From: Pelotomaculum isophthalicicum JI
GTDB taxonomy: Bacteria > Bacillota > Desulfotomaculia > Desulfotomaculales > Pelotomaculaceae
Direction: 5' to 3'
Assembly: GCF_029478095.1 (NCBI RefSeq)
Contig: NZ_JAKOAV010000009.1
Span: 1-64,000, forward strand
DNA length: 64,000 nt
Shown: in pieces, positions 28,637 through 40,353 of the stretch
Numbering within the stretch: the stretch's first letter is position 1
How the letters are laid out: every line of letters starts with the position of its first letter
The notes under the pieces: model-generated
What the model was told of the DNA's origin: nothing
Databases searched by the model: none
Seen by the model: only the letters and a program-made list of their open reading frames with translations
Program-made: the position numbers and the translations under genes

Positions 28637-29212
28637 TTAAATATTTCTACTGCCTGGTTTTACTACTTCGATCCCTTTCTTGCACAACGGGCATTCTTCC
28701 GGCGGGCAGGATAATACCTCCGTAACCAGGAGCGCTTCAGTCGTTACACCCAAGTCCACTTTTCCATTGCTCCGGTCAACCAGCACCCCGGCGCCAACTA
28801 CCTCGCCACCTGACTTCCGGACAACTTCAATGACTTCAAGCACCGAACCGCCGGTAGTAATCACGTCCTCCACCACCAGCACCTTTTCACCGGGATTAAT
28901 ATAAAAACCTCTCCTTAGTTTCATGACGCCGTTTTCCCGTTCGGCAAACATACTGCGGACTCCGAGTGCCCGGGCCACCTCGTAGGACACAATGATACCG
29001 CCCATAGCCGGACCGACAACTGCGGAAATCTTCTCGCCGGCAAACCGCCCGGCCAATTCACGGCAAAGAGATTCAGTATGACCGGGATGTTGCAAAACCA
29101 TAGCGCACTGAAAATACCTGTCGCTGTGACGGCCTGATGTCAACCGGAAATGACCGTTGAGCATCGCTCCGGTTTCTAGAAATATTGACTGAACTTCATC
29201 CATTGTAAGCAT
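28637..29212 (-). CDS. pyrE: Orotate phosphoribosyltransferase
   Basis: A 191-residue enzyme making OMP from orotate and PRPP. The PRPP-binding loop [14 protein letters not shown] is clear, and [15 protein letters not shown] and [15 protein letters not shown] match the family. The ATG at 29212 has AGAGGTG six bases upstream; a GTG at 29227 is less likely. The C-terminal [12 protein letters not shown] Cys group occurs in the crenarchaeal/Firmicute subtype. It follows pyrF on the minus strand, away from the main pyr operon. Confidence 0.94.
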   Translation of the reverse strand: MLTMDEVQSIFLETGAMLNGHFRLTSGRHSDRYFQCAMVLQHPGHTESLCRELAGRFAGEKISAVVGPAMGGIIVSYEVARALGVRSMFAERENGVMKLRRGFYINPGEKVLVVEDVITTGGSVLEVIEVVRKSGGEVVGAGVLVDRSNGKVDLGVTTEALLVTEVLSCPPEECPLCKKGIEVVKPGSRNI

Positions 29213-29230
29213 GATACACCTCTTCACTTA

Positions 29231-29252
29231 AGTACTCAGAATTCTGACTCCT
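29231..29252. repeat. Interspersed GAATTCTGACTCCT repeat, short copy
   Basis: AGTACTCAGAATTCTGACTCC lies in the 47-base pyrF-pyrE spacer and matches the modules at 10746-10820 and 49374-49483. Confidence 0.6.
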
Positions 29253-29259
29253 GTTTTTT

Positions 29260-29976
29260 CTATTTTATCTCCTCCAGGATAGCCCTAGCCGCTTGCGCCG
29301 GATCGGGAGACGCCGTAACCGGCCTGCCTACCACCAGGTAAGTAGCGCCTTGCCGCATAGCTTCGCCAGGAGTCATTATCCTTTTCTGGTCGTTTGCGAT
29401 TACGCCCGCCGGACGTACGCCGGGTGTAATAATGACAAAATCATTCCCGCACGCTTTTCTTATAGCGGCGATCTCATGAGGCGAAGCGACCACACCGTCC
29501 AAACCGGCTTCCCTAGCCATCCTTGCCCATAAAACTACACGCTCCTGGATTGAACCGTTAATACCCACCTCATTGTTAAATACTTCCTGATCGATGCTTG
29601 TAAGCACAGTGACGGCGACAATTAAAGGACAGTCTATTCCGGTTTTAGCAGCTTCATCCCGCGCGGCTTTGACGGCTTCCCTCATCATTGTTTTGCCTCC
29701 GGCCGCATGCACATTGAGAATCGAGACCCCGTGCCTGGTGAGCACGCGGGCGGCACCTGCAACAGTGTTCGGGATATCGTGCAGCTTCAGGTCAATAAAA
29801 ATTGCGACGTTTTTTTCTTTTAGAATGCGAATTACTTCCGGACCTTCATAATTATAAAGCTGCATGCCTACTTTAAAAGCCCCGGCGTAAGGACTTAACT
29901 TATCTACCAGAACCGATGCTTCCTCAATTGTATCAACATCAAGAGCGATAATCAGCGGATTTTTAATTAATGACAT
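29260..29976 (-). CDS. pyrF: Orotidine 5'-phosphate decarboxylase
   Basis: A 238-residue OMP decarboxylase giving UMP. The catalytic Asp/Lys array is IFIDLKLHDIPNTV, with the phosphate site VITPGVRPAG and YLVVGRPVTASPDP at the C-terminus. The ATG at 29976 follows AGAGGGTGGG. It is the first gene of pyrF-pyrE, transcribed away from fapA and the pyrR operon. Confidence 0.95.
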   Translation of the reverse strand: MSLIKNPLIIALDVDTIEEASVLVDKLSPYAGAFKVGMQLYNYEGPEVIRILKEKNVAIFIDLKLHDIPNTVAGAARVLTRHGVSILNVHAAGGKTMMREAVKAARDEAAKTGIDCPLIVAVTVLTSIDQEVFNNEVGINGSIQERVVLWARMAREAGLDGVVASPHEIAAIRKACGNDFVIITPGVRPAGVIANDQKRIMTPGEAMRQGATYLVVGRPVTASPDPAQAARAILEEIK

Positions 29977-30017
29977 AGTCCCACCCTCTAATATTAATAA
30001 TACGATTTGTTTGTTAT

Positions 30018-30046
30018 ATTAGATAATACTTTTAATGGTTGGTCAA
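30018..30046 (-). promoter_or_regulatory. Sigma-A type promoter of pyrF
   Basis: Read on the minus strand, TTGACC and TCTAAT are 17 bases apart, about 40 bases upstream of the pyrF ATG. The short leader leaves no room for a PyrR attenuator. Confidence 0.55.
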
Positions 30047-30186
30047 GCATAATTTGGCTAAGATGTTATTTGCATCTTACATGTTTATCAATTGTATGTT
30101 ATAATTACCTATAATCTGAAAGGATTCTATTTTCTGACTAAATGCATTATATCACAAATAAAGTAACGCCGTAAGGGGGATTATCC

Positions 30187-32001
30187 ATGGAATCTGATAC
30201 CGGCCAAAACAATAGGGATAAAAATAACCTAGGTAAAGTTTGGGTTAAAGATGGAAAGATATTCGTAAAGAACCCAGGTGAAAACGGTAACTTCCCTACG
30301 ATCACTCCATGCAACGGCATAGAACTCTTGATAAACGGAATAAAAATTGAAGAAAAAACTACCGTTAGTGAAAAAGATATTATTGAATTAAAAGCTGTAA
30401 CAAGTGAAGAAGAAGAGAAGAAAGGAACCTATCAGGTAAAGTTGACCTCCGGCGGATTGTCGGCCGTGCTTGAAATGAAGACAAGTATTATTAACCGTCA
30501 ATATGCGCAGGACAGTGATCCTGAAAGTAACTTGGTGTTAGAATTATCAAGTAACCTTGAAGATGCCTGTCCCTTTACCTTGGCTGATATAATGCAGGAG
30601 TTAGCGAAAAAAAATATTAACTACGGTATAAAACACGACGTTATCCAAGATATACTGGCAAAACCGGAAAGTGGACAGTATGTTATAGCCGAAGGGGATC
30701 CTCCCGGAAATACAATTGACGAACAGGTTGAACTAACCGTCAAAAAAAAATCAGACGATGAAAAGGTTAAAGATGATGACAAGAAAGTTAATTTTCGCGA
30801 TATGGTTGAAATACTGTCGGTTGATCCGGGTACGCTGCTAGCGGTGAAACACCCGGGAGTTCAGGGCACTCCGGGAAAAAAAGTGACAGGTGATATTATT
30901 GCCCCCGCCCAACCTATTGTTTGTGAATTGACCGCCGGTAAAGGGGCGGAAGTTTCATCTGACGGTAGTAAAGTAATAGCTAAGATTAGTGGTAGTCCTG
31001 TTATGAAGAAGATTGGCAACAAGTATGCAATTGATGTAGACCCGGTGCTGCAAAAAAAAGGCGACGTTGACATTTCATCCGGAAATATTCGTTTTAAAGG
31101 CAGCGTTGTAGTACAGGGCACTGTCTGTGAGGGTATGTCAGTACAGGCGTCGGAAAAAGTCGACATTCACGGTATGGTTTTTGAGGCTAATATCACAGCC
31201 CAGGGAGGGGTTAATGTCAAACAAAATATAACCGGGAGCAACCTGATAGCCGGGAGCAATAAATCATTTTACAAAGATTTTTTCAGAATGCTTGACCCCA
31301 TTCAGTCAGATTTGTCTGAAATCGCCAAGCTGGTTCCCGGGCTGGCCAATCATCCACAATTAAAGGATGTAAAAACCGGTCAATTAATCCAAGTTTTAAT
31401 TGATAAGAAATACTCCCGCGTTCCCAATCTAATTAATGAGTTAATTAAATTTGCCGGTGAGAACTCATTTAGTCTACCCCATGAAATAACAGAACTAATG
31501 GTGGATATCGGCAGGTATCTCCGGGGATTAAATCTGTTAAAATTAGAATCGCTAGATTGTTTGCGCAGCATCCTCCTGAAAATGGACGAAGCGCATAAAT
31601 TAATAGAGAATATGGCCAGGAACAAAGCCGACATCTCTTTTGCGTATGCAGTGAACAGCAAAATCGAAGCCTCCGGTGATGTGAAAGTAAGTGGCCGCGG
31701 CTGTATCAATACCACTATCCGCGCCGGGGGTAACGTGAACATAGCTGGAGTGTTCCGCGGCGGTGAAATATTAGCTAACGGAGATGTTATTATTAACGAA
31801 GCGGGTTCTGAATTGGGCGCTAAAACGGTAATCAGGACAGGTGAGAAAAGAAAAGTTTTTATTAATAAAGTCAATGAAGGTGTGCGTATTCAAATTGGCG
31901 ATCGCCAGCTCAACTTCACTTCTATACAGAACAATGTCAAAGCAGAGTTGGATAAGGATGGCGCAATGTCTGTTTCTACAAATAGACGTATAGCTAAATA
32001 A
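30187..32001 (+). CDS. FapA family protein (DUF342)
   Basis: A 604-residue DUF342/FapA protein. After an N-terminal region with acidic and lysine-rich stretches (up to about 200) comes VLSVDPGTLLAVKHPGVQGT-PGKKVTGD, the hallmark of the family, then repetitive beta-helix sequence (VKVSGRGCINTTIRAGGNVNIAG) and a central helical section. FapA-like proteins are polymer-associated proteins of unclear function, sometimes linked to flagella or surface differentiation. It stands between pyrF and pyrR with no functional link to pyrimidine synthesis. The ATG follows AAGGGGG. Confidence 0.82.
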   Translation: MESDTGQNNRDKNNLGKVWVKDGKIFVKNPGENGNFPTITPCNGIELLINGIKIEEKTTVSEKDIIELKAVTSEEEEKKGTYQVKLTSGGLSAVLEMKTSIINRQYAQDSDPESNLVLELSSNLEDACPFTLADIMQELAKKNINYGIKHDVIQDILAKPESGQYVIAEGDPPGNTIDEQVELTVKKKSDDEKVKDDDKKVNFRDMVEILSVDPGTLLAVKHPGVQGTPGKKVTGDIIAPAQPIVCELTAGKGAEVSSDGSKVIAKISGSPVMKKIGNKYAIDVDPVLQKKGDVDISSGNIRFKGSVVVQGTVCEGMSVQASEKVDIHGMVFEANITAQGGVNVKQNITGSNLIAGSNKSFYKDFFRMLDPIQSDLSEIAKLVPGLANHPQLKDVKTGQLIQVLIDKKYSRVPNLINELIKFAGENSFSLPHEITELMVDIGRYLRGLNLLKLESLDCLRSILLKMDEAHKLIENMARNKADISFAYAVNSKIEASGDVKVSGRGCINTTIRAGGNVNIAGVFRGGEILANGDVIINEAGSELGAKTVIRTGEKRKVFINKVNEGVRIQIGDRQLNFTSIQNNVKAELDKDGAMSVSTNRRIAK

Positions 32002-32009
32002 ATTATCTA

Positions 32010-32038
32010 TTGACACGTTCTTCTATTTTCTATAAACT
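32010..32038 (+). promoter_or_regulatory. Promoter of the pyrR-pyrD operon
   Basis: TTGACA and TAAACT are separated by 17 bases, just after the fapA stop and about 20 bases before the PyrR-binding leader. Confidence 0.6.
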
Positions 32039-32058
32039 AATTAAGGATAAGTACCTTG

Positions 32059-32150
32059 AAATCGGTCCCGTGAGACCGGTAAGGATTCATAGAAATGGTT
32101 AACGAGGCCAACTATGCCTGCTTACCGGTGGTGAGCAGGTTTTTTATTTT
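32059..32150 (+). promoter_or_regulatory. PyrR-dependent attenuator in the pyrR leader
   Basis: The PyrR-binding stem-loop is ATCGGTCCCGTGAGACCGG followed by TAAGG, matching the conserved anti-antiterminator. A terminator hairpin follows: CCTGCTTACC/GGTGGTGAGCAGG (32117-32139) with TTTTTTATTTT. When UMP is high PyrR should bind the loop and favour termination before pyrR. Family knowledge supports the mechanism; the sequence match is direct. Confidence 0.85.
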
Positions 32151-32173
32151 GGTTAAACTCCCGGCATACGTAA

Positions 32174-32749
<576 letters not shown>

Positions 32750-32761
32750 GTAAAAATTCGG

Positions 32762-32920
32762 GTCGTCAAAAGAGACACCGGCCGGCAACCGGAATTTGAC
32801 GACTTAATCCGGCTCCATCCTAACAAAGTACGGTCCTGCGAGGCCGGAAAGGGAACAGGTTCCGGAAATCTTCCCTTTAAGGCCCCAGCCCGGTAATTAA
32901 CCAGACAGGGGTCTTTATTT
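32762..32920 (+). promoter_or_regulatory. Second PyrR attenuator, pyrR-pyrB spacer
   Basis: The 190-base spacer has a GTCGTCAAA/TTTGACGAC hairpin (32762-32803), then a PyrR loop ACGGTCCTGCGAGGCCGG with AAAGG (32830-32852), then a terminator AGGCCCC/GGGGTCT (32880-32914) followed by TTATTTTT. The layout parallels the pyrR leader and indicates separate attenuation of pyrB onward. Confidence 0.8.
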
Positions 32921-32941
32921 TTGAGCTTGGAGGGTAAATAG

Positions 32942-33883
32942 ATGGGACTTAGTGGCAAAGATTTAGTTGGCCTGCAGTTTGTCCCGGCCGAAGAAATAAA
33001 ACTGATATTGGATACTGCCACGCCAATGAAGGAGATAATTAAAAGGCAAATTAAAAAGGTACCTACCTTGCGGGGTCGTTCAGTAGTAACTGTATTCTAT
33101 GAAGCCAGCACTCGCACCAGGGTTTCCTTTGAGCTGGCAGCCAAGTACTTAAGTGCAGATACAGTTAATATTGCCGCGGGAACAAGCAGTGTTAGCAAGG
33201 GGGAAGGATTAAAGGATACTGCCCGTACTATCGCCGCCATGGGTGCGGATTTGGTAGTGCTTCGGCATCCGATGGCAGGTGCGGCTGAATTATTGGCCCG
33301 AACTATTAACGCCCCGGTTATTAATGCCGGAGACGGCGCCCATGAGCACCCTTCCCAGGCTTTATTGGATCTGTTTACCGTGAGAGAGAAAAAAGGCCGT
33401 TTGGAAGGGCTGAAGATAGCAATCATCGGAGATATTTTACACAGCCGGGTAGCCCGCTCTGATATCTGGGGTTTTACCAAAATGGGCGCCGAGGTAAGGT
33501 TGTCAGGACCGGCCACACTTCTCCCCCAGGGAATTGAAAAAACTGGTGCAATGATTTACGCCAGTATTGAGGAAGCCATCGCAGATGCTGACGTAATCAA
33601 CATTCTCCGGATTCAAACGGAAAGGCAGCAACAGGGATTATTCCCCGGGCTGCGCGAATACAGCCAGCTTTTTGGGATAAATACTGAACGTCTTAAACTA
33701 GCCGCGCCGGACGCGTTGGTAATGCACCCGGGTCCGATGAACCGGGGTGTGGAAATTGCCCCGGAGGTGGCGGATGGAGTTCAGTCTGTAATAAATGAAC
33801 AAGTAACTAACGGAGTAGCGGTGCGCATGGCATTGCTTTACCTGCTGACCGGAGGTGGTAACCAGCATGAGATTGCTCATTAA
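32942..33883 (+). CDS. pyrB: Aspartate carbamoyltransferase catalytic subunit
   Basis: A 313-residue ATCase catalytic chain. The carbamoyl phosphate site [13 protein letters not shown], the [15 protein letters not shown] segment and the aspartate-binding [13 protein letters not shown] are all present. It carbamoylates aspartate. No pyrI follows, as in Bacillus. Start ATG behind GGAGGG. It overlaps pyrC by 17 bases. Confidence 0.96.
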   Translation: MGLSGKDLVGLQFVPAEEIKLILDTATPMKEIIKRQIKKVPTLRGRSVVTVFYEASTRTRVSFELAAKYLSADTVNIAAGTSSVSKGEGLKDTARTIAAMGADLVVLRHPMAGAAELLARTINAPVINAGDGAHEHPSQALLDLFTVREKKGRLEGLKIAIIGDILHSRVARSDIWGFTKMGAEVRLSGPATLLPQGIEKTGAMIYASIEEAIADADVINILRIQTERQQQGLFPGLREYSQLFGINTERLKLAAPDALVMHPGPMNRGVEIAPEVADGVQSVINEQVTNGVAVRMALLYLLTGGGNQHEIAH

Positions 33884-35153
33884 AGGCGGAACAGTGATCG
33901 ACCCGGGCACCGGAAAAGTTGTCGAGAAGGATATTCTGCTCGCTGACGGCAAAATTGCTAAAATAGGGGTAAATTTAAACGCCGGTAGCGCTGAAGTGTT
34001 AGATGTCAGCGGTAAGCTGGTGGCGCCGGGTTTAATCGATATGCATGTGCACTTGCGCGAGCCTGGATTTGAAGCCAAAGAAACCATTTTCAGCGGCACC
34101 CGCGCCGCGGCGCGTGGCGGCTTTACTACTGTGGCCTGCATGCCCAACACCAACCCCGTGGCCGACAACGCCGCTATAATTTCACATATAAAAAACACCG
34201 CCTTTGTAAAGGGAACCTCAAATGTTTATCCTATAGGAGCTATCTCCAGGGGAAGCAAAGGTGAGGAACTGGCTGAAATGGGTGATATGAAGGAAGCCGG
34301 AGCGGTGGCTTTTTCCGATGACGGGATGCCCGTGATGAACGCCGGCTTAATGCGCAGGGCCATGCAGTATGCCCGGATGCTCGGCCTGACTATAATATCC
34401 CACAGTGAAGATAAGAATCTTTCCGCCGGCGGAGCAATGCACGAGGGATACATGTCCACCGTACTTGGTTTGAAGGGAATACCGTCTTCCGCGGAAGAAG
34501 TGATGGTGGCCAGAGATATTCTTCTGGCCGAAGAAACCGGTTGCCGCTTGCACATCGCTCACGTCAGCACTGCCGGTTCCGTCCAACTGGTACGCGAAGC
34601 TAAAGCCAGAGGCGTCAAAGTTACCGCCGAAGTCACGCCTCACCACTTCAGCCTGAATGACGGGGCAGTAGCTGGTTACGATACGTCCACTAAGGTTAAC
34701 CCGCCATTGCGCACTGCCGCCGATGTGGCCGCGGTAAAGGATGGATTGGCCGACGGCACTATTGACGTTATTGCTACCGACCATGCCCCGCACACCATTG
34801 AGGAAAAAGATGTAGAATATGAACTCGCCCCATTTGGTCTTGTAGGCCTGGAAACAGCGGTTGGCCTGGTCTGGACCGAACTGGTCGCCAACGGTGTGCT
34901 TACTCCATTGCAGGCCATTTCAAAGCTGACCATAAATCCGGCCTCGGTGTTGGGGATCTCCAAGGGTACACTAAAGACCTGCGCTGACGCTGACATAACA
35001 ATTATTGACCCGGCGACTTCATGGACAGTTGACCCGGAGCAGTTTGCCAGTAAAGGCCGGAACACTCCTTTCACCGGGCGGCAATTAAAGGGCATGCCAT
35101 ATATGACGATAGTTGGAGGACGCGTAGTAATGCGTGAAGGTATTTTATTATGA
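33867..35153 (+). CDS. pyrC: Dihydroorotase
   Basis: A 428-residue class I dihydroorotase. Metal ligands include [10 protein letters not shown], the His of EVTPHHF and the late DHAPHT Asp. It cyclises carbamoyl aspartate. The ATG at 33867 is eight bases after GGAGGTGG, inside the end of pyrB, so the two are coupled. There is no sign of the catalytically dead PyrX form. Confidence 0.96.
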   Translation: MRLLIKGGTVIDPGTGKVVEKDILLADGKIAKIGVNLNAGSAEVLDVSGKLVAPGLIDMHVHLREPGFEAKETIFSGTRAAARGGFTTVACMPNTNPVADNAAIISHIKNTAFVKGTSNVYPIGAISRGSKGEELAEMGDMKEAGAVAFSDDGMPVMNAGLMRRAMQYARMLGLTIISHSEDKNLSAGGAMHEGYMSTVLGLKGIPSSAEEVMVARDILLAEETGCRLHIAHVSTAGSVQLVREAKARGVKVTAEVTPHHFSLNDGAVAGYDTSTKVNPPLRTAADVAAVKDGLADGTIDVIATDHAPHTIEEKDVEYELAPFGLVGLETAVGLVWTELVANGVLTPLQAISKLTINPASVLGISKGTLKTCADADITIIDPATSWTVDPEQFASKGRNTPFTGRQLKGMPYMTIVGGRVVMREGILL

Positions 35154-35207
35154 TTATAAATAATCTTTCTTTTAAATAGATTTCCCAAATATTGCGGAGG
35201 TGTTATT

Positions 35208-36287
35208 ATGCGAGCAGTACTAGCCCTGGAAGACGGCACCGTTTTTACCGGCGAAGCTTTTGGCGCAACAGGTGAAAGATGGGGTGAAGTGGTTTTCAAT
35301 ACCGGGATGACCGGTTACCAGGAGGTTCTCACCGACCCTTCATACTGTGGCCAAATCGTTGTGATGACCTACCCATTAATCGGTAACTACGGCATCATGA
35401 AAGAGGACTTCGAGTCAAAAAAGTCGTACGTCCGCGGCTTCGTTGCGCGGGAGGAGTGCAATCGGCCCAGCAATTGGAGACTTTCCGAAATCATTGACAC
35501 TTTTTTAAAGAGAGAAAACGTGATCGGCCTGGCCGGCATTGATACCCGTGCCCTAACCAGACGACTCCGCAGTTTCGGAACCATGCGCGGCATCATCAGC
35601 ACCAGCGCCGCCGATATACAGTCGCTTGTGGAACAGGCGCGCAATTGTCCACACCTTACCGGGCAAGATCTGGTCCCTACTGTGGCCACCACTGAAGTTT
35701 ACACATTGCCTGGTGACGGTCACCGTGTTGTCTTGATGGATTTCGGCGCTAAACTAAATATTATTCGCTGTCTTCAGGAACGCAATTGTGAAGTGGTAGT
35801 TGTGCCCCCGAACACGACAGCCAATGACATTCTTGCCTTGCACCCGGCTGGGGTTATGCTCTCTAACGGTCCTGGCGACCCTACCGACGTGCCTTATGCG
35901 ATTGAAACGGTTCGTTCATTAATCGGCAAACTTCCCGTTTTTGGTATTTGTCTTGGCCACCAGATTCTTGGTCTGGCCTTGGGCGCCAAGACCTATAAAA
36001 TGAAGTTCGGCCACCGGGGAGCCAATCACCCGGTAAAGGATCTGGAAACCGGACGGGTTTATATTTCCTCGCATAATCATGGATTCTCAGTTGATGAGGA
36101 ATCAATGAAAGGGCTGGACATTGTCGTCTCCCACCGCAACTTGAACGACGGCACGGTGGAAGGTCTGAAGCACAAATACCTGCCGGTCTTTTCCGTGCAA
36201 TACCACCCCGAAGCCTCACCCGGTCCGAGAGACTCCGAATACATTTTCGAACAGTTCATGGCTATGATGGATAAGGGGGGGAGGTAG
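35208..36287 (+). CDS. carA: Carbamoyl-phosphate synthase small subunit
   Basis: A 359-residue glutaminase subunit. The class I amidotransferase Cys lies in [15 protein letters not shown] with the partner His/Glu in QYHPEASPG. The N-terminal [17 protein letters not shown] is typical. It supplies ammonia to CarB. ATG behind GGAGGTG; one base separates it from carB. Confidence 0.96.
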   Translation: MRAVLALEDGTVFTGEAFGATGERWGEVVFNTGMTGYQEVLTDPSYCGQIVVMTYPLIGNYGIMKEDFESKKSYVRGFVAREECNRPSNWRLSEIIDTFLKRENVIGLAGIDTRALTRRLRSFGTMRGIISTSAADIQSLVEQARNCPHLTGQDLVPTVATTEVYTLPGDGHRVVLMDFGAKLNIIRCLQERNCEVVVVPPNTTANDILALHPAGVMLSNGPGDPTDVPYAIETVRSLIGKLPVFGICLGHQILGLALGAKTYKMKFGHRGANHPVKDLETGRVYISSHNHGFSVDEESMKGLDIVVSHRNLNDGTVEGLKHKYLPVFSVQYHPEASPGPRDSEYIFEQFMAMMDKGGR

Positions 36288-36288
36288 C

Positions 36289-39200
36289 ATGCCGCTAAAA
36301 AAAGGTATCAATAAAGTAATGGTTATCGGCTCCGGCCCCATTATTATCGGCCAAGCAGCCGAATTTGACTACGCCGGCACCCAAGCCTGCCGTTCCTTGC
36401 GGGATGAAGGCCTGGAAGTGGTTTTGGTAAACTCCAATCCAGCCACGATTATGACAGACGCCAACATGGCCGACCGGGTGTATATCGAGCCCTTGACACC
36501 GGAATTTGTCGCCAGAGTAATCCGGCAGGAAAAACCGGACGGCCTGCTCCCCACCCTGGGCGGGCAGGTAGGTCTGAACCTGGCCTTGCAACTTGCGGAA
36601 TCCGGTATTCTGGCCAGGGAAGGAGTACAGCTTCTGGGTACCTCTTTAGAGGCGATTAAGCGCGCCGAAGACCGGGAATTATTTAAGGAAATGATGCAGA
36701 CAATCGGGGAGCCTATTCCCGAAAGCATAATTGTTTCAACACTGGAAGAAGCCGAGAACTTTGCCCGCGAAATCGGGCTGCCCTTAATCGTGCGCCCGGC
36801 CTACACCCTCGGCGGCACCGGCGGGGGCATCGCTTACACAATGGATGAGTTGCGCAACATCACAACCAGAGGTTTAAAATACAGCATCATTGACCAGGTG
36901 TTGATCGAGCGCTGCGTGGTGGGCTGGAAGGAATTGGAGTACGAGGTAATGCGGGACAGCGCCAATAACTGCATTACCATCTGCAATATGGAAAACATAG
37001 ATCCGATGGGAATCCACACCGGGGACAGCATCGTGGTGGCTCCTTCGCAAACCTTGAGCGATAAAGAATATCAGCTATTAAGAACAGCGTCCCTGAAGAT
37101 TATTCGCGCTCTTGGTATAGAAGGTGGTTGTAATGTGCAATTTGCCCTGGACCCCGCCAGTTTTCAATATTACGTGATCGAAGTCAACCCCAGGGTTTCC
37201 CGTTCTTCCGCCCTGGCCTCCAAGGCCACCGGTTACCCGATAGCCAAAGTGGCGGCTAAAATTGCCATGGGCTTGACCCTGGACGAGATTAAAAACGCGG
37301 TTACCGGTAAGACCTATGCTTGTTTTGAACCGGCATTGGACTATGTGGTTATTAAATACCCCCGCTGGCCGTTTGACAAGTTCGCCCTGGCCGACCGTGA
37401 ATTGGGCACTCAGATGAAAGCCACCGGAGAGGTAATGGCGATCAACCGCACCTTCGAAGGCGCGCTGTTAAAGGCTGTCCGCTCTTTGGAAATCGGGTTG
37501 GACTATTTGAAACTGCCTGGAGCGGAATTATTAAGTTCGGAGGAGCTTGAAGCCAAACTGGCCTGCGCGGAAGATGAACGTCTTTTTCTTGTCGCCGAAG
37601 CTTTGCGCCGGGGCTTGACCATTGAGCGGGTACATGATATTACCAAAATAGACCGCTTTTTTCTTGATAAAATCCAGGGTATCCTGCAGCTTGAAAATGA
37701 AATTTGTCGCACCGCTGAAGAGGGCATATCCCCTGCCCTGCTAGAACAAGCCAAGAAATTTGGCTTCTCCGACGCCCACCTGGCCAAACTGACCGGGCTG
37801 GATCAATGTGAGATAAGGGCTAGACGCAAAGAAAACGGAATTTTGCCCACTTTTAAAATGGTAGATACCTGCGCCGCCGAGTTTGAAGCTGAAACGCCCT
37901 ACTATTATTCTTCATACGATCAGGAAGACGAGTCCCAGGCCACATCCCAGCGCAAGGTTATGGTGCTGGGCTCCGGCCCGATCCGGATCGGACAGGGTAT
38001 TGAGTTTGACTACTGCTCTGTGCACTCTGTCTGGGCGCTCCGTGAGCAAGGATTTGAAGCAATTATTGTTAATAATAACCCCGAAACAGTAAGCACTGAT
38101 TTCGACACCGCCGACAGGCTCTACTTCGAGCCTCTGGTCACTGAGAATATCTTAAACATCTTGGACAGGGAAAAACCCGAGGGAGTAATTGTGCAGTTCG
38201 GTGGCCAAACGGCCATAAATCTGGCCAAGCCTCTTGAAAACGCCGGCATCAGGATATTGGGAACTACCGTGGAAGATATTGACCGGGCTGAAGACCGCGA
38301 ACGGTTTGACAGCCTGCTTATTGAGTTGGGTATACCTAAACCGCCAGGCCGTACTGCTTTTTCGGTGGATGAAGCGGTCATAATCGCTTCCGAGATTGGG
38401 TTCCCGGTGCTGGTGCGTCCCTCTTATGTCCTTGGCGGCCGGGCCATGGAGATTGTCTATAATAATGACGATTTATTGAATTACATGGCCACTGCGGTAA
38501 AAATAACACCTGAACACCCTGTGCTGGTGGATAAGTACCTCTTCGGCAAGGAGCTTGAGGTTGACGCCATTTCTGACGGAGTGGACATTATGATTCCGGG
38601 AATCATGGAGCATATTGAGCGGGCGGGTGTTCATTCCGGTGACAGCACCGCGGTTTATCCACCACAAACACTAAGTCCAAAGATAAAAGAACAAGTTGTC
38701 GATTATACCATCAGACTGGCCCGGGCTTTAAACGTTAAAGGTCTTATAAATATTCAGTACGTGCTGCATGACGATGGAATTTATGTACTTGAGGTCAACC
38801 CCCGGTCCAGCCGTACCGTGCCATATCTGAGCAAGATTACCGGCATCCCGATGGTTAACCTGGCTACAAAAATTATTATGGGCAGTACTTTAAAGGAAAT
38901 GGGCTACCACTCCGGGCTCTATCCTGAAGGTGACGTTATCGGTGTAAAAGCTCCTGTTTTCTCCTTTGCAAAGCTGCTCCAGGTGGATATTTCATTAGGT
39001 CCGGAAATGAAATCAACCGGAGAGGTCATGGGCGTTGACCGCGACTTTAAAGTAGCTCTATTTAAGGCAATGGTCGCAGCCGGGAGTATGTTTCCTAAAG
39101 AGGGAACCGTCCTGGTCACTATAGCCGACCGGGATAAAGAAGAAGCCCTGCCGGTCATCCGGAGCCTGGAAGACTTGGGCTACCGTATCCTTGCCACTTC

Positions 39201-39501
39201 CGGAACCGCGGAGCTAATCAGAAAAGCCGGTTTGCCGGTGGAACAAGTGAAGAAAGTTCACGAAGGCTCCCCGCATATTGTTGACTTGATCCGGGCAAAT
39301 AAAATAAACCTGGTGATCAACACCTTGACCAAAGGTAAAGCGCCGGAGCGGGACGGCTTCCAAATCCGCCGGGCGGCAGTTGAATACGGTGTTCCCTGCC
39401 TGACATCGCTGGATACCACCCGCGCTATTATAGATGTTCTCGCTGAAGAAAAGGAAAAGGAGCATAACAGACTGGTCCCGCTTCAAGAATACATTAAATA
39501 A
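36289..39501 (+). CDS. carB: Carbamoyl-phosphate synthase large subunit
   Basis: A 1070-residue synthetase with the two homologous ATP-grasp halves ([20 protein letters not shown] and [16 protein letters not shown]) and a C-terminal MGS-like allosteric domain (about 935-1070). It makes carbamoyl phosphate from bicarbonate, ammonia and two ATP for pyrimidines and arginine. Length is normal. ATG behind GGGGGGAGG. Confidence 0.97.
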   Translation: MPLKKGINKVMVIGSGPIIIGQAAEFDYAGTQACRSLRDEGLEVVLVNSNPATIMTDANMADRVYIEPLTPEFVARVIRQEKPDGLLPTLGGQVGLNLALQLAESGILAREGVQLLGTSLEAIKRAEDRELFKEMMQTIGEPIPESIIVSTLEEAENFAREIGLPLIVRPAYTLGGTGGGIAYTMDELRNITTRGLKYSIIDQVLIERCVVGWKELEYEVMRDSANNCITICNMENIDPMGIHTGDSIVVAPSQTLSDKEYQLLRTASLKIIRALGIEGGCNVQFALDPASFQYYVIEVNPRVSRSSALASKATGYPIAKVAAKIAMGLTLDEIKNAVTGKTYACFEPALDYVVIKYPRWPFDKFALADRELGTQMKATGEVMAINRTFEGALLKAVRSLEIGLDYLKLPGAELLSSEELEAKLACAEDERLFLVAEALRRGLTIERVHDITKIDRFFLDKIQGILQLENEICRTAEEGISPALLEQAKKFGFSDAHLAKLTGLDQCEIRARRKENGILPTFKMVDTCAAEFEAETPYYYSSYDQEDESQATSQRKVMVLGSGPIRIGQGIEFDYCSVHSVWALREQGFEAIIVNNNPETVSTDFDTADRLYFEPLVTENILNILDREKPEGVIVQFGGQTAINLAKPLENAGIRILGTTVEDIDRAEDRERFDSLLIELGIPKPPGRTAFSVDEAVIIASEIGFPVLVRPSYVLGGRAMEIVYNNDDLLNYMATAVKITPEHPVLVDKYLFGKELEVDAISDGVDIMIPGIMEHIERAGVHSGDSTAVYPPQTLSPKIKEQVVDYTIRLARALNVKGLINIQYVLHDDGIYVLEVNPRSSRTVPYLSKITGIPMVNLATKIIMGSTLKEMGYHSGLYPEGDVIGVKAPVFSFAKLLQVDISLGPEMKSTGEVMGVDRDFKVALFKAMVAAGSMFPKEGTVLVTIADRDKEEALPVIRSLEDLGYRILATSGTAELIRKAGLPVEQVKKVHEGSPHIVDLIRANKINLVINTLTKGKAPERDGFQIRRAAVEYGVPCLTSLDTTRAIIDVLAEEKEKEHNRLVPLQEYIK

Positions 39502-39531
39502 ATAATAATATGCGATATGGGAGGGAAAAAA

Positions 39532-40353
39532 TTGTCGCCGGTTGCTGACGCGAAAGTTATAAAGCAAGATAAGATTGCGCCGGGTCATTTCAGGTTATAC
39601 TTGTTTGCGCCGGAAATTGCTGAAGCGGCGAAACCGGGGCAATTCGTGCATGTACGCTGTGGCCATACTTCGGACCCGTTATTGCGCAGACCGGTCAGCA
39701 TCCATGCTGTGGATCGTGAAAAGGGCAAGGTTATTCTTTTTTATCGAGTTGCCGGAAAAGGAACCTCCCTTCTTTCGAAAAATAATAGAGGTGACACCAT
39801 CAGCCTATTGGGGCCGCTCGGTCATGGTTTTTCGATACCTTCAAGGCATGCGCGTATTTTCGTTGTGGCCGGCGGCATCGGCATTGCACCGCTCTATTTT
39901 TTCCTGCAAGAGATAGCTGATTCGGGAACCAGCGCCGATGTTTTTCTGGGAGCGGCCACAGAAAAACAATTATTCTTTATGAATGAAATTAAGGAATCTG
40001 GCCACCGGGTTTTCCCTTCCACCGACGACGGTTCGACCGGTTACCATGGAACTGTCACCGGTTTATTTGAGGAATATTTACGGAAGAGCGATAATCAAAG
40101 CGGACCGATCCGGCGCGGTGATGATGCAAAGGTTTACGGTTGCGGCCCTTACGGAATGCTTAAACGTTTGACAGATATTATTACAACAGCCGGCATTACC
40201 GGTGAAGTATCCCTTGAAGAACGAATGGGCTGCGGTGTGGGAGCCTGCCTCTCCTGCGCCTGCAAAACCCGGAGTGGGGAAAATGGTGTGCAATACCGGC
40301 GGGCCTGTGTGGAAGGCCCGGTTTTTCCGGCCAAAGAGGTGGTATGGGAATGA
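39532..40353 (+). CDS. pyrK: Dihydroorotate dehydrogenase electron-transfer subunit
   Basis: A 273-residue FAD/2Fe-2S subunit. The FAD motif [10 protein letters not shown], the NAD-binding [12 protein letters not shown], and the 2Fe-2S cysteines in [17 protein letters not shown] and further on are visible. It passes electrons from PyrD to NAD. The TTG at 39532 is preferred, because GGGAGGG lies six to seven bases upstream while the ATG at 39517 precedes that SD. It overlaps pyrD by ten bases. Confidence 0.95.
   Translation: MSPVADAKVIKQDKIAPGHFRLYLFAPEIAEAAKPGQFVHVRCGHTSDPLLRRPVSIHAVDREKGKVILFYRVAGKGTSLLSKNNRGDTISLLGPLGHGFSIPSRHARIFVVAGGIGIAPLYFFLQEIADSGTSADVFLGAATEKQLFFMNEIKESGHRVFPSTDDGSTGYHGTVTGLFEEYLRKSDNQSGPIRRGDDAKVYGCGPYGMLKRLTDIITTAGITGEVSLEERMGCGVGACLSCACKTRSGENGVQYRRACVEGPVFPAKEVVWE

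Noticed and set aside
30060-30186. Sigma-D type promoter before the FapA-like gene
   Set aside because: A TAAA and a GCCG element exist, but the spacing (about 25 bases) does not fit.
36289-39501. Numerous long antisense frames under carB, carA, pyrC and other GC-rich genes
   Set aside because: They follow from codon bias in real genes, lack SDs and show no family motifs.
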